DNA from: an uncultured Sphingomonadaceae bacterium
Lineage (GTDB): Bacteria; Pseudomonadota; Alphaproteobacteria; Sphingomonadales; Sphingomonadaceae
Length of the DNA stretch: 64,000 nucleotides
Direction: 5' to 3'
NCBI GenBank assembly: GCA_947488625.1
Contig: CANKZR010000001.1
Span: 372,001 to 436,000, forward strand
Under the pieces are notes generated by a model. That model had not been told where the DNA came from, did not search any database, and worked only from the letters and a program-made list of their open reading frames with translations. The stretch's first letter is position 1; every line of letters starts with the position of its first letter. Both the position numbers and the translations under genes were made by a program. Positions 36,287 through 45,976 of this stretch are shown one piece after another.

Positions 36287-37264
36287 TCAGTCTCCGTGGG
36301 CTTGGATAAACGCCGCCGCCGCGCCGAAAAGGCCGGGTTGCGGATGGGTGATAAGCTTGACGGGAATGCCCGCCATCAGGTTTTCGAAGCGGCCCTTGGC
36401 GCGAAAACGCTCGGCAAAGCCCGAGTTAGGCAGGTGATCGCGCAGCCGGTAGCCCAAGCCACCCGCGACAACGACGCCGGAAAAGCCGCCCTGTGCCAAC
36501 GCGATGTCACCCGCGACCGAGCCGAGCGAGAGGCAGAACCGGTCTATTGCGGCAGCGGCGAGCGAATCCGAGCCTTCCATGCCTGCAGTCCAGATTGCGA
36601 TATCGTCCTGCTCCTTCACCGCGCGACCTTCCAACGCAGCGAGCGTGCCGTAGATATCGACGATTGCCGGGCCGGAGACAACGCGCTCTACCGACACGCG
36701 ATTGTGCCGCTTGCGCAAGCGCGCAAGTATCGCGTCCTCTATCGGGTCGAGCGGAGCGAAATCCACATGGCCGCCTTCGGTCGCGGATACCCGGTAGGTG
36801 CCGTCGGGCTCACGATAGAGATGCGCCACGCCCAGCCCGGTGCCGGGACCAAGCACGGAAAGCCTTCCGGTTGCACCCAGCGGTCCCTGCGGACCGGCAA
36901 GATGCAGCAGCTCGTCCTCGCCTGCGCGTGCCACGGCATGGGCAACGGCTTCGAAATCGTTGACGATGGTATAGCGCGAGACGCCCAGCTTGCTTTCCAC
37001 CAGCGCAGGTCGGATTATCCAAGGAGTGTTGGTGAACTTGATCACGTCGCCGCCCACCGGGCCTGCAATCGCCATCGCAACGGCATCAGGCAGTTTGCCG
37101 CCCTTCTGCGCGCGGTAATCCTCCCACGCGGTTTGAAAGCTGGCGTGATCTTCCGTGTGCAAGGTAACAGGTTCGTCCAGCGTGATCGCGCCATCATCGC
37201 CCTTGGTGGCAATCGTGAAGCGGGCGTGGGTGCCGCCGATATCCACGGCTACAAGTTCGGTCAT
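36287..37264 (-). CDS. glk: Glucokinase Glk
   Basis: 325-residue bacterial glucokinase (not ROK) that phosphorylates glucose to glucose 6-phosphate with ATP. Motifs are [11 protein letters not shown] at the start, [25 protein letters not shown] and the phosphate loop GPGTGLGVA. It sits between edd (4-base overlap) and eda in the zwf-edd-glk-eda operon, so it feeds the same pathway. This indicates non-PTS glucose uptake. Confidence 0.95.
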   Translation of the reverse strand: MTELVAVDIGGTHARFTIATKGDDGAITLDEPVTLHTEDHASFQTAWEDYRAQKGGKLPDAVAMAIAGPVGGDVIKFTNTPWIIRPALVESKLGVSRYTIVNDFEAVAHAVARAGEDELLHLAGPQGPLGATGRLSVLGPGTGLGVAHLYREPDGTYRVSATEGGHVDFAPLDPIEDAILARLRKRHNRVSVERVVSGPAIVDIYGTLAALEGRAVKEQDDIAIWTAGMEGSDSLAAAAIDRFCLSLGSVAGDIALAQGGFSGVVVAGGLGYRLRDHLPNSGFAERFRAKGRFENLMAGIPVKLITHPQPGLFGAAAAFIQAHGD

Positions 37265-39075
37265 AGTCCAGCCATCGCCAGCATTGCGCTGCCGCCTTTC
37301 TCTGCTTCATCGGCCTGCGCGCGCATCATGGCGAAGAGTTCGCGGCCAGTGCCCATGTCGGGCAGTGGATCAGCGGCGGGGGTGCGGGCGGAAAGGTCCG
37401 CCGTTGTGGAAAGTGTGCCCGTTTCGGCACAAACCTTCACCAAGTCGCCATCTTGCAGGAGGCTGAGCGGGCCACCGCCCAGCGCTTCTGGTGAACAATG
37501 GATCGCGGCAGGCACCTTGCCGCTGGCGCCGCTCATGCGGCCATCCGTTACGAGGGCAACGCGATAACCGCGATCCTGCAGCACGCCCAGCGGCGGGGTC
37601 AGCTTGTGCAGTTCGGGCATACCGTTGGCGCGCGGCCCCTGAAAGCGAACGACCACCACGACATCCTTGTCCAGTTCACCAGCGGTGAAGGCTTCGGCCA
37701 CCTGCTTCTGGGTTGAAAACACGCGGCAAGGCGCCTCGATGGTCCAGCGCTCCTTCTCTACGGCAGAGGATTTGAAGCAGGCGCGGCCCAGGTTGCCTTC
37801 GACGAGGCGCATCCCGCCATCGGGCTGGAATGGATCGTCGGCGGTGCGCAGCATCGTATCATCGCCGCTTGTCCCGACATCGCGCCAGGCGAGGTTTTCG
37901 CCATCCAGCCACGGCTCCTGCGCATATTGCGCCATGCCGCGCTCCTCACCGACGCCGATAACATCGGCATGGGCCAATCCGGCTCCCAGCAGTTCATTGA
38001 TAACGAAGCCCATGCCGCCCGCATCGTGGAAGTGATTCACATCGCCCGAACCGTTGGGATAGACCCGCGCCAGCAAAGGCACCGCAGCCGACAGTTCGGA
38101 AAGGTCGGTCCAGTCGATCTGCACCCCGGCAGCCCGCGCGAAAGCAGGTATGTGGATAGCATGGTTGGTGGAGCCTCCCGTTGCCAGTAGGCCCACGGCG
38201 GCGTTCACGATGGCCTTTTCGTCCACGCAGTGGCCCAGCGGACGGTAATCGTTGCCCTCACGGCCCATGGCCGCCACGCGGTGCATGGCCGCGCGGTCGA
38301 GCGATTGCCTGATTTTCGTGCCGGGCTGAAAGAAAGCCGCGCCCGGAACGTGCAGGCCCATCAGTTCCATCATCATCTGGTTGGAATTGGCCGTGCCGAA
38401 GAATGTACAGGTACCGGCGGAATGATAGGAGCCGAGCTCGCTATCCAGCAGTTCCTGCCGCGTTGCCTTGCCTTCGGCATAGAGCTGGCGAACGCGCTGC
38501 TTTTCCTTGTTGGAGATACCCGTTGGCATGGGGCCGCCGGGCACGAAAACTGCGGGCAAATGCCCAAAACGCAATGCGCCCATCAGCAGACCGGGCACGA
38601 TCTTGTCGCAGATGCCCAGCAAAAGCATACCGTCGAACATCGCATGACTGAGTGCGATGCCGGTGCTCATCGCGATCACATCGCGGCTGAACAGGCTTAG
38701 CTCCATGCCGGTTTCGCCCTGCGTCACACCATCGCACATGGCTGGCGTTCCGCCCGCGACCTGCGTGGTCGCACCGATTTCGCGGGCGTAGATCTTCAGC
38801 CGTTCGGGGTAGCGGTAATAGGGGGCATGGGCCGAAAGCATGTCGTTGTAAGCCGTGACGATCCCGATATTGGGACCGCGTGCGATCTTCAACGCATCCT
38901 GGTCCTCTCCCGCACCGGCATAAGCGTGGGCGAGGTTGGAGCAGGAAACCTGGCTGCGCTCTGGCTGATTATCCGCCTCGCGGTCGATCAGGTCGAGATA
39001 GGCTTTGCGGCTATCCTTAGATTTTTCGATAATGCGCTGGGTGACGCGTTCGATGGTCGGGTGAAGACTACTCAT
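37261..39075 (-). CDS. edd: 6-phosphogluconate dehydratase Edd
   Basis: Dehydrates 6-phosphogluconate to KDPG. 604 residues, as expected for this [4Fe-4S] dehydratase. Conserved segments include [72 protein letters not shown] and [16 protein letters not shown]. It overlaps zwf by 8 bases and glk by 4. No pgl (6-phosphogluconolactonase) is present in the operon, so lactone hydrolysis must be encoded elsewhere or be spontaneous. Confidence 0.97.
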   Translation of the reverse strand: MSSLHPTIERVTQRIIEKSKDSRKAYLDLIDREADNQPERSQVSCSNLAHAYAGAGEDQDALKIARGPNIGIVTAYNDMLSAHAPYYRYPERLKIYAREIGATTQVAGGTPAMCDGVTQGETGMELSLFSRDVIAMSTGIALSHAMFDGMLLLGICDKIVPGLLMGALRFGHLPAVFVPGGPMPTGISNKEKQRVRQLYAEGKATRQELLDSELGSYHSAGTCTFFGTANSNQMMMELMGLHVPGAAFFQPGTKIRQSLDRAAMHRVAAMGREGNDYRPLGHCVDEKAIVNAAVGLLATGGSTNHAIHIPAFARAAGVQIDWTDLSELSAAVPLLARVYPNGSGDVNHFHDAGGMGFVINELLGAGLAHADVIGVGEERGMAQYAQEPWLDGENLAWRDVGTSGDDTMLRTADDPFQPDGGMRLVEGNLGRACFKSSAVEKERWTIEAPCRVFSTQKQVAEAFTAGELDKDVVVVVRFQGPRANGMPELHKLTPPLGVLQDRGYRVALVTDGRMSGASGKVPAAIHCSPEALGGGPLSLLQDGDLVKVCAETGTLSTTADLSARTPAADPLPDMGTGRELFAMMRAQADEAEKGGSAMLAMAGL

Positions 39076-40498
39076 GCCAGCTTACTCCGTCGCGTTCGGC
39101 CAAGGCGATAGCGGCGCTGGGGCCCCAGCTTCCGGCGTTGTACGTCTTGGGCGCCTTGCCGTCAGCTTCCCATCCTGCGCGGATGGCGTCGATCCATTTC
39201 CACTGCGCCTCCACCTCGTCGCGCCGCACGAACAGCGTCTGGTCGCCGCCGATCAGGTCCAGCAGCAGGCGTTCGTAGGCGATCCGCTTGTGCTTGCCGG
39301 TAAAGGCATCGGGCATGCGGATATCCAGCGGCACTTCGCGCAAGGTCATGCCCTCGTGCTCGATACCGGGCACCTTGGCCATCATGGACAGCGAGATGTT
39401 CTCTTCCGGCTGAATGCCGATCACCAGTCGATTGGCCTTCAGCTTCGCGCCGGGGAATATGGAATGCGGCACGTCACGAAAATTCACGATGATCTCGGTC
39501 ACGCGTTCGGGCAGGCGTTTGCCGGTGCGCATGTAGAAAGGTACGCCCTGCCAGCGCCAGTTGTCGATATGGGCCTTCAACGCCACGAAGGTTTCGGTGT
39601 CGCTGTCGCGGCCCAGTTCCTCGTCATAGCCGGGCACGATCTCGCCCCCGCTGGCGCCGCCGCGATATTGGCCGGTAACGCTTTCCTCTGCGGATAGTCT
39701 GCGCAGTGCGCGCAGCACCTTAACCTTCTCGTCACGCACGGCGCCCGCGTCGAAACTGCTGGGCGGCTCCATCGCTACAAGCGCCAGCAGTTGCAGCATG
39801 TGGTTCTGCACCATGTCGCGCAATGCGCCCGCGCCATCGTAGAAATCCACGCGGCTTTCCAGCCCCACGGTCTCGGCCACGGTAATCTGCACATGGTCGA
39901 TGTGCTGGGCGTTCCACAGTGGTTCGAACAGGATATTGGCAAAGCGTAGCGCGATCAGGTTCTGCACTGTCTCCTTGCCAAGGTAATGGTCGATGCGGAA
40001 AATGCGGCTTTCAGGAAAAGCGCTGGCCACGGCATCGTTGATCTCGCAGGAGCTTTCCAGATCGGTGCCCAGCGGCTTTTCCAGGCAGATGCGAGAACGC
40101 GCGTCCGCCAGTCCGGCCTCTGCAAGACCCTCGATCGTGGGTTTGAAAAGGCTGGGTGCAGTGGACAGGAAGATCGCGATTTCGCGTCCTTCGCCTACCT
40201 TCTCGGCCAGTTCGGCATAGCCTTCCGGCGTTGTTACATCGAGCTGGCTGTATTGCAGACGGTTGAGAAAACTCGCCATGCCGCCACGGCGGTCGGCTGG
40301 CAGGAATTTCTCGATCGCTTCTCGCGCAAAATTGCGAAATTCGCCGTCGCTCATCTCGGAACGCGCGGTGCCGATTATCTCGAGATCCGGCGGCAGCAAT
40401 TCCTCGGCATCGAGGGCGCAGAGCGAGGGCAGCAACATGCGACGCGAGAGGTCCCCGGTCGCGCCGAATAGTATGAGCGTCTGCGCCTTCGTGGTCAC
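39068..40498 (-). CDS. zwf: Glucose-6-phosphate dehydrogenase Zwf
   Basis: 476 residues oxidising glucose 6-phosphate to the lactone with NAD(P)+. The N-terminal nucleotide motif is [13 protein letters not shown] and the active-site segment is [14 protein letters not shown]. The frame is open 20 codons further upstream, but the GTG at 40498 follows a GGGAGG (40503-40508) and gives the normal N-terminus. First gene of the zwf-edd-glk-eda-PEPC-like operon. A LacI-type palindrome lies 110-125 bases upstream. Confidence 0.96.
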   Translation of the reverse strand: MTTKAQTLILFGATGDLSRRMLLPSLCALDAEELLPPDLEIIGTARSEMSDGEFRNFAREAIEKFLPADRRGGMASFLNRLQYSQLDVTTPEGYAELAEKVGEGREIAIFLSTAPSLFKPTIEGLAEAGLADARSRICLEKPLGTDLESSCEINDAVASAFPESRIFRIDHYLGKETVQNLIALRFANILFEPLWNAQHIDHVQITVAETVGLESRVDFYDGAGALRDMVQNHMLQLLALVAMEPPSSFDAGAVRDEKVKVLRALRRLSAEESVTGQYRGGASGGEIVPGYDEELGRDSDTETFVALKAHIDNWRWQGVPFYMRTGKRLPERVTEIIVNFRDVPHSIFPGAKLKANRLVIGIQPEENISLSMMAKVPGIEHEGMTLREVPLDIRMPDAFTGKHKRIAYERLLLDLIGGDQTLFVRRDEVEAQWKWIDAIRAGWEADGKAPKTYNAGSWGPSAAIALAERDGVSWHE

Positions 40499-40607
40499 GC
40501 GGCCTCCCGGTTGAGTGGCATGGAGATGAAGTACAACCCTAGCGCCCCGGTTTCCCAAGGCGCAACATCAACCTGCGAATTTGCTCCTCTGGAATACGTA
40601 TGCGATG

Positions 40608-40623
40608 TTGTGAACGTTAACAA
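40608..40623 (-). promoter_or_regulatory. LacI-family-type operator upstream of the zwf operon
   Basis: TTGTGAACGTTAACAA on the plus strand is a 16-base palindrome with one mismatched pair and a central CG. That layout is typical of LacI-family repressor operators. It lies between the transglutaminase stop (40640) and the zwf start, in the only sizeable gap upstream of the operon. Predicted sugar-responsive control; the repressor gene is not in the window. Confidence 0.6.
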
Positions 40624-40639
40624 GGAGCGAATCCTGCAA

Positions 40640-41440
40640 CTAGTCGCTTTCCTTGACGCTAATCGTCGAATTGTCGAAGTGCGACATGCCGAAGGTGGTC
40701 AGGAAGGAGACATCGGCGGCATCGCGACCAATGCCGATCTTTGCCGTCTTGGCAGGGTCCGCCATGCCGGTGGAATCGACGATATACCACGCGCCGCCGC
40801 CCGGCGTTGTCGGATCGTTGAGAAAGACCTCGGCAACGGCATGAAAATCCGGTGGTTCGACACCCGGCGCATAGCAGCTGACATAGCGTGCCGGTATGGT
40901 GGAGGCGCGGGCGAAGCAGATCATCACATGGGCATAGTCACGGCAGATGCCGCGACGTTCGACGAAGGTGTCCAGCGCGGTGGTTGTGGCGTTGGATACA
41001 CCGGGCTCGTAGGTGAAGTTTTCCGCCATCCAGTCGCACATGGCGGTAACCTGTTCGCCACCTGACAGGTGGCCGAAGCGATCGGAAATGAAGCTCTGCA
41101 TCCGCTCTGCCTGACAGTAGCGGGAATCGAACAGATACTCGACCGCTTCGCCGGGCAGATCATGCGGGTCGAGCCGCTTCAGCGTGGAAAGATCGGGATG
41201 CAGGCGATTGACCTCCACGCGCGCCTGGTAATTCACGCTGTAATTGCCTTTGGCGCGAACCCAGATCCTCTCGCCGATGTCATTATGCGCAGGCACGCGT
41301 GCAGTGTGCATGGCGGGCGTAAGAATCGTGTTGCTCGATACGATGGTCTGTTCGGGAATGGCGGCGGCCTCGAACTGCAACAGCAGGTCGGTCGGCTCGT
41401 CGAGGTGGAACGCAAATTCTGCGGAAATATCTATGGGCAT
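40640..41440 (-). CDS. Transglutaminase-like cysteine protease family protein
   Basis: 266 residues. An N-terminal beta domain (about 1-85) with ISAEFAFHLDEPTDLLLQFEA precedes the transglutaminase core, whose catalytic triad is visible as C166 (GICRDYAH), H200 (DFHAVAEVF) and D222 (YIVDSTG). Members of this bacterial group act as peptidases or have unknown targets. No signal peptide, so cytosolic. It lies 36 bases downstream of the yjbQ-like gene on the same strand. Confidence 0.88.
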   Translation of the reverse strand: MPIDISAEFAFHLDEPTDLLLQFEAAAIPEQTIVSSNTILTPAMHTARVPAHNDIGERIWVRAKGNYSVNYQARVEVNRLHPDLSTLKRLDPHDLPGEAVEYLFDSRYCQAERMQSFISDRFGHLSGGEQVTAMCDWMAENFTYEPGVSNATTTALDTFVERRGICRDYAHVMICFARASTIPARYVSCYAPGVEPPDFHAVAEVFLNDPTTPGGGAWYIVDSTGMADPAKTAKIGIGRDAADVSFLTTFGMSHFDNSTISVKESD

Positions 41441-41476
41441 ATGTCAGGCGAACGCGCAGGAAGGCTGCCGGTTTCG

Positions 41477-41893
41477 CTATTCTCCAATAATGTGTGCAAT
41501 GATTTGACGACTGTGCGGTGCGCGCCGGTGTTCGGCAAGATAGAGACCCTGCCATGTGCCCAGCGCCATGCGCCCGCCGGACACCGGCACGCTGAGCGAA
41601 GTGCCTGTCAACATGGTGCGGATATGGGCTGGCATATCGTCCGGCCCTTCGCTGTCATGCTCATACTGAGCGCCTTCCGGCACGGCCCTGTCCAGCCACG
41701 CCAGCAGATCGCGCTGGACGGCAGAGGCTGCATTCTCGTTTATCAGCAGGCTAGCCGAGGTGTGCCGGCAGAACAGGGTGAGAAGGCCCGTGTCGATCCC
41801 GGTATCCGCCAGCCATTGCGCGACATCTTCGGTAAACTCATAAAGCGCCTGGCCGCGCGTGCGGATGGTTATGCGATGCTGATCCTGTCTCAT
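41477..41893 (-). CDS. YjbQ family protein (UPF0047)
   Basis: 138-residue protein of the YjbQ family. Diagnostic segments are LLTLFCRHTSASLLINENA, AHIRTMLTGTSLSVPVSGGRMALGTWQG (about 89-116) and GLYLAEHRRAPHSRQI. The conserved histidines form a metal-like site, and some members have weak thiamine-phosphate synthase activity. Start-to-start distance from the divergent alkB gene is only about 20 bases. Confidence 0.9.
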   Translation of the reverse strand: MRQDQHRITIRTRGQALYEFTEDVAQWLADTGIDTGLLTLFCRHTSASLLINENAASAVQRDLLAWLDRAVPEGAQYEHDSEGPDDMPAHIRTMLTGTSLSVPVSGGRMALGTWQGLYLAEHRRAPHSRQIIAHIIGE

Positions 41894-41913
41894 AAGCGCC
41901 TATATAGATAGTC

Positions 41914-42501
41914 ATGCCGCGCCAGATAGACCTGTTTGCCCAAGACGACACACAATGCTCCGCGCTGCCACCCATCGCGGGCTTGCAACTGGTGTGCGAT
42001 GTCCTCTCCGTGCAAGACGAAGAGCGGCTGGCTGCGCTGATCGACGCTGCGCCGCTGGAGCCTTTCCGCTTCGGTCAATGGACCGGTAAGCGGCTGACGA
42101 CCTATTACGGCTCGTCCTACGATTTCCAGCGCGGACGCCCGGCATCCGCACCGCCGCTTCCCGAATGGCTGCTGGAATTGCGGGCAAGGATTGCACCGAG
42201 TTTCCACCTTGCGGCGGACGCGCTGCAGCAGGCCTTGCTGATCCGCTACGATCCCGGAGCGGGCATCGGGTGGCACAGGGACAGGCCGCAGTACGAACAG
42301 GTGCTTGGCATCTCTCTCGGCGCGCCTGCAGTTATGCGACTGCGTCGCCGGAAGGAAGACGGGACGTTCGAGCGTCACCGTCTTGCGCTCCCCCCGCGTG
42401 CTGCATATTGCCTGAGCGGGGAAGCGCGTGATGACTGGGAACACTCCATAGCGCCGATGGAGGAGACGCGCCGCTCCATTACTTTCCGTACTTTCCGTTG
42501 A
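41914..42501 (+). CDS. AlkB-like 2-oxoglutarate/Fe(II) dioxygenase
   Basis: 195 residues, related to the DNA/RNA alkylation repair enzyme AlkB and its ALKBH homologues. The iron ligands are H121 and D123 (GWHRDRP) and H177 (WEHSIAP), and the 2-oxoglutarate-binding arginine lies in RRSITFR (R186/R187). The first residues MPRQIDLF resemble the N-terminus of other alphaproteobacterial AlkB-like proteins. No ada or other repair gene is adjacent. A TATATA at 41901-41906 so close to the start suggests a leaderless message. Confidence 0.9.
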   Translation: MPRQIDLFAQDDTQCSALPPIAGLQLVCDVLSVQDEERLAALIDAAPLEPFRFGQWTGKRLTTYYGSSYDFQRGRPASAPPLPEWLLELRARIAPSFHLAADALQQALLIRYDPGAGIGWHRDRPQYEQVLGISLGAPAVMRLRRRKEDGTFERHRLALPPRAAYCLSGEARDDWEHSIAPMEETRRSITFRTFR

Positions 42502-42591
42502 TCCCGAAGCCGGTCGGGGATGAGAATTTGGATTGGGCTTGCGCGTCACTGCTGCATGGGTAGTCTCGCCTGAAACTTGAGAGGGACTTGC

Positions 42592-43902
42592 ATGAACATG
42601 ATCAAGCATGCGGCGATGGCCGCCACAGCCATCGGCGCGCTGGCGGCGCCTGCCATGGCGCAGGATCAACCAATCGCCTTTGAAGGGGCAACGATCCTCA
42701 CCATGACGGGCGAGGGCGGCACCGGCAGGATCGAGAATGCTACCATGGTGATCCATGAAGGCGAGATCGTGGCGGTGGGTTCTGACGTGAGCGTTCCCGC
42801 CGATGCGCAACGGCGCAATGCCAGCGGCATGATCATCATGCCCGGCATCGTCGATACCCATTCCCACATCGGGCAGGTTTCGGGCGCGGACAGTTCCTCT
42901 GCCATCCAGCCCGACGTGCGCGCGTTCGACAGTATCAATGTGCGCGACAGTTCCATCAACCGCGCGCGCTCGGGCGGGGTGACAACCGCCAACATCATGC
43001 CCGGCAGCGGTTACCTGATGAGCGGGCAGACCTTCTACATGCATCTGACCCAGGGCAACTCCATCACCGACTATGCCTGGATGGATGAAGACGGCGCCGT
43101 GATGGGCGGCATGAAGATGGCGAACGGCACCAATCCGCTGCGCGAAAATCCTGCTTTTCCCTCCACCCGCGCGCGCAGCGCGGCGATGGTGCGCCAGCAT
43201 TTCGTGGCCGCGCAGGAATACTGCGACGGCGAGCGGAGCCCGCGCGATATCGGGATGGAGGCAATGTGCGAAGTTCTGGACGGCAGCCGCCTCGTCCACT
43301 TCCACACCCACCGCACCGACGACATCATGACAGCGCTGCGCCTGCGCCGTGAATTCGGTTTCGACATGCTGATCCAGCATGGCATCGAAAGTGGGCAGGT
43401 AGCCCGGGAAATCGCGGCCGAGGGCGTCCCGGTCTCGGCGATCCTTGTAGATAGCCCCGGCGGCAAGCTGGAGGCGCGTGCGGCCGACATCAACACCGCT
43501 GCCGTGCTGGAGGATGCAGGCGTTTTTATTTCGCTGCATTCGGATGACAATATCGTGGATAGCCGCCTGATGTTCCGCCAGGCGGGCATCGCCGTGCGTG
43601 GCGGAATGAGCCGCGAGGGCGCCTTGCGCGCACTGACGATCAACGGCGCGGTGCAACTGGGGCTGGACGACCGGGTCGGCAGCCTGGAACCCGGCAAGAT
43701 GGCGGACTTCATCGTGCTGACGGGAGATCCCCTGTCAGTCTACACCGATGTGGCCGAGACCTGGGTGATGGGCGAACTGCTGTACGACAGTACCGACCCT
43801 GAAGACCTGCTGATGGCCACCGGCGGCTATGGTGCGGGCAATCCGCAACTGAATACGCATGTTCTCGAACGAGAAGCCTTGATGCTGGAGGGCGGACAAT
43901 GA
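42592..43902 (+). CDS. Secreted amidohydrolase family protein (intact metal site)
   Basis: 436 residues with a signal peptide ending APAMAQ (about 23). Periplasmic metal-dependent amidohydrolase: VDTHSH with H90 and H92 is the first metal motif, and the C-terminal GSLEPGKMADFIVLTGDPL is the classic end of the barrel family. Further histidines in MLIQHGIES and FISLHSDDN complete the site. Substrate unknown, possibly an imide, lactone or peptide. The ATG at 42592 has GAGAGGGA just ahead. The stop overlaps the next amidohydrolase by 4 bases (ATGA). Confidence 0.87.
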   Translation: MNMIKHAAMAATAIGALAAPAMAQDQPIAFEGATILTMTGEGGTGRIENATMVIHEGEIVAVGSDVSVPADAQRRNASGMIIMPGIVDTHSHIGQVSGADSSSAIQPDVRAFDSINVRDSSINRARSGGVTTANIMPGSGYLMSGQTFYMHLTQGNSITDYAWMDEDGAVMGGMKMANGTNPLRENPAFPSTRARSAAMVRQHFVAAQEYCDGERSPRDIGMEAMCEVLDGSRLVHFHTHRTDDIMTALRLRREFGFDMLIQHGIESGQVAREIAAEGVPVSAILVDSPGGKLEARAADINTAAVLEDAGVFISLHSDDNIVDSRLMFRQAGIAVRGGMSREGALRALTINGAVQLGLDDRVGSLEPGKMADFIVLTGDPLSVYTDVAETWVMGELLYDSTDPEDLLMATGGYGAGNPQLNTHVLEREALMLEGGQ

Positions 43903-45146
43903 AACTGCTTGGCAAGATAATCACCGGCACCTTTGCCGCCGCAATTCTCTCCACTTCTGCGCTTGCACAGGACATCGCCGTGCGTGGCGAACAGGTGTGG
44001 ACCATGGGGCCGCAAGGCGTGATCGCCGATGGCGTGGTAGTGATCGAGGATGGCGAAATCACCGCCGTCGGTCCGGCCACCAGCGTCACCATCCCTACAA
44101 ACATGACGGTGCTGGAAGCGCCCATAGTAACGCCGGGCCTGATCGACGCCCATTCCACCGTGGGTCTTACAGGCTATCTCAACCAGCCCGACGATCAGGA
44201 TCAGCTGGACAGCACATCGCCTGTGCAGCCGCACCTTCGTGCGATCGATGCCTACAATCCGCATGATCGCCTTGTGCAGTGGGTGCGCGAGCTCGGCACC
44301 ACGACCTTGCACACTGGCCACGGGCCGGGTGCGCTGGTTTCGGGTCAGACGATGGTGGTGAAAACCAGGGGCAACACGGTCGATGCTGCGCTGGTCGAGG
44401 ATGGTACGATGATCGTCGCCAACCTCGGTGCGTGGGCACTGGATCGCGAAGGCTCTCCCGGCACGCGGGCAAAGCAGATGGCAATGCTGCGGCAGGCGCT
44501 GATAGCCCCGCAGAACCTGCGCGACGGCGATGATAGCGAAGACGAGGGCGAGGACCGCGGCGACTACGGCGAACCGGGCGATGGCCGCGATCTTGTCCAG
44601 GAGGCTTTCGCCTCCGTCATTCGCGGCGAACGCCCCCTGTTGATCACGGCGCATCGCGCGCAGGATATCCAGTCCGCCCTCCGTCTTGCCGAGGAGTTTG
44701 ACATCGACGTGGTGATCGACGGTGCGGCTGATGCGCACATGATGCTGGACGAACTGCGCGAAGCAGGGGTGTCGGTCATCCTGCATCCCACCATGGCCCG
44801 TAACGAGGGCGAACTGGAGAACGCCGCCTTCACCACCGCTTCAGTGCTGGCTGAGGCAGGCATCCCTTTCGCGCTGCAATCCGCTTACGAAGCCTACGTG
44901 CCCAAGACCCGCGTCGTACTGTGGGAGGCAGGTTTTGCAGCAGGTAACGGACTGGCGCGCGAAGATGCCCTGGCAAGCATCACCATAGACGCCGCGCGTA
45001 TCATTGGAATGGACGACCGGATCGGCTCGCTTGAGGTGGGCAAGGATGGCGACGTGGCAATGTTCGACGGCGATCCCTTCGAATATACCAGCCACGTGAC
45101 GGGCGTGGTGATCGAAGGGGAAGTGGTCAGTAACGCAGTCCGCTAA
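43899..45146 (+). CDS. Secreted amidohydrolase family protein lacking the HxH motif
   Basis: 415 residues, signal peptide to about ALAQ24. The overall fold matches its upstream partner (C-terminal GSLEVGKDGDVAMFDGDPF), but the first metal motif reads DAHSTVG: H85 is kept while the second histidine is Thr87. An acidic insert of about 20 residues (DGDDSEDEGEDRGDYGEPGD) follows residue 207. ATGA overlap with the upstream gene implies coupled translation and probably a hetero-oligomer in which this subunit is inactive or altered. Function inferred. Confidence 0.8.
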   Translation: MKLLGKIITGTFAAAILSTSALAQDIAVRGEQVWTMGPQGVIADGVVVIEDGEITAVGPATSVTIPTNMTVLEAPIVTPGLIDAHSTVGLTGYLNQPDDQDQLDSTSPVQPHLRAIDAYNPHDRLVQWVRELGTTTLHTGHGPGALVSGQTMVVKTRGNTVDAALVEDGTMIVANLGAWALDREGSPGTRAKQMAMLRQALIAPQNLRDGDDSEDEGEDRGDYGEPGDGRDLVQEAFASVIRGERPLLITAHRAQDIQSALRLAEEFDIDVVIDGAADAHMMLDELREAGVSVILHPTMARNEGELENAAFTTASVLAEAGIPFALQSAYEAYVPKTRVVLWEAGFAAGNGLAREDALASITIDAARIIGMDDRIGSLEVGKDGDVAMFDGDPFEYTSHVTGVVIEGEVVSNAVR

Positions 45147-45160
45147 CGCCTGAGTGGCTA

Positions 45161-45201
45161 CATCTGTAGCAAACAGACCTTCGCGCTGTTTGCCGCAGAT
45201 G
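45161..45201. terminator. Long hairpin between convergent genes
   Basis: Two 16-base arms, 45161-45176 and 45186-45201: CATCTG pairs with CAGATG and GCAAACAG with CTGTTTGC, with a 2-base internal mismatch (TA/CG) and a 9-base loop. It lies 15 bases after the amidohydrolase stop and 12 bases before the DUF892 stop. Probably a bidirectional terminator; there is no long T-run. Confidence 0.6.
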
Positions 45202-45212
45202 TCGCGCCCGGT

Positions 45213-45734
45213 TCAGCTCACCGATGACATCTGCAGACCATGGCGGGTTCGGGGAATTTCGTTTTCGCCCCGTAAAAGGTCGCGCAGTTTCCGATCGTGC
45301 TTCTGCTTGTCGTTCATGATGGCCGACAAGCTTCCCGCGATCGCATTCTGGTTACACCGATGGGCAACGGCAATCGCCGTCTCGTAAGACACAATCGACG
45401 CAGCGAGACTCTTGCGAACGGCGCCGATCATCGCGATGTCGAGCAGGCTTCCCGGGTCGATCATCACAGTATCGCGCTCTGCGTCATCGAGAATGCCTTT
45501 CATCCAGAGGTTGTGCGAACTCGATTTCTCGGACGAAAGCTCATTCGCCCAACCATCCAGCAAGCTGCAGACACCTCGCGCATAAAGGCCGATCTCGAAC
45601 ACGGTGCGCCTGAGCACTGCATTGATGGCTAGAGCGCTGATCTTGGGGAGCCTGTTACCGGCCTGCGCCTCGGCCCCTTTCAGATCGTGAAGACATTCAA
45701 CGAGGAGATCGTCCATCGAGGCAAGCTGGTTCAT
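45213..45734 (-). CDS. DUF892 (YciF-type) ferritin-like stress protein
   Basis: 173 residues. The four-helix DUF892 fold begins MDDLLVECLHDLKGAEAQAGNRLPK, the counterpart of the YciF N-terminal helix with its acidic ligands, and continues with SIVSYETAIAVAHRC and SAIMNDKQKHDRKLRDLL. DUF892 proteins are stress-induced ferritin-like proteins. It has an EcfG-like promoter at 45855-45879, so it is probably a general stress gene. A possible 30-residue coding frame precedes it with an ATGA overlap. Confidence 0.75.
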   Translation of the reverse strand: MNQLASMDDLLVECLHDLKGAEAQAGNRLPKISALAINAVLRRTVFEIGLYARGVCSLLDGWANELSSEKSSSHNLWMKGILDDAERDTVMIDPGSLLDIAMIGAVRKSLAASIVSYETAIAVAHRCNQNAIAGSLSAIMNDKQKHDRKLRDLLRGENEIPRTRHGLQMSSVS

Positions 45735-45823
45735 GGCATGGCCACCTGAAATACGTGTGTCGGACCGTCACGCCTCATCGATGCAGCTTGATAGGTTTTG
45801 GCCGTATCGTGCGTGTGAGGCAT
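45731..45823 (-). CDS. Possible short upstream frame, translationally coupled
   Basis: 30 codons beginning MPHTHDTAKTYQ, with a good AAGGA-type site 8 bases ahead of the ATG and a stop that overlaps the DUF892 start (ATGA). No known homology is recognised. It may be a leader peptide that couples translation, or chance. Low confidence as a protein gene. Confidence 0.3.
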   Translation of the reverse strand: MPHTHDTAKTYQAASMRRDGPTHVFQVAMP

Positions 45824-45854
45824 GTCACCTGTCCTTCTGTAACATGACCGATTC

Positions 45855-45879
45855 GACGGTTGGGCCCACCAGGGGTTCC
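45855..45879 (-). promoter_or_regulatory. EcfG-like promoter upstream of the DUF892 gene
   Basis: Minus strand GGAAC (45875-45879), 16-base spacer, CGTC (45855-45858). The -10 has C instead of T at the fourth position. It lies about 120 bases upstream of the DUF892 start and 30 bases ahead of the short frame. A near match, supported by the stress nature of the target. Confidence 0.6.
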
Positions 45880-45976
45880 ATTCGCAACCATTGTTAGCTT
45901 TGGCATAGTTTTCCGTGCGGGCGGAATGGCCCGGACCTTGCCCGGCATCCAAACGTGACATCCGCCAAGCGGATTC

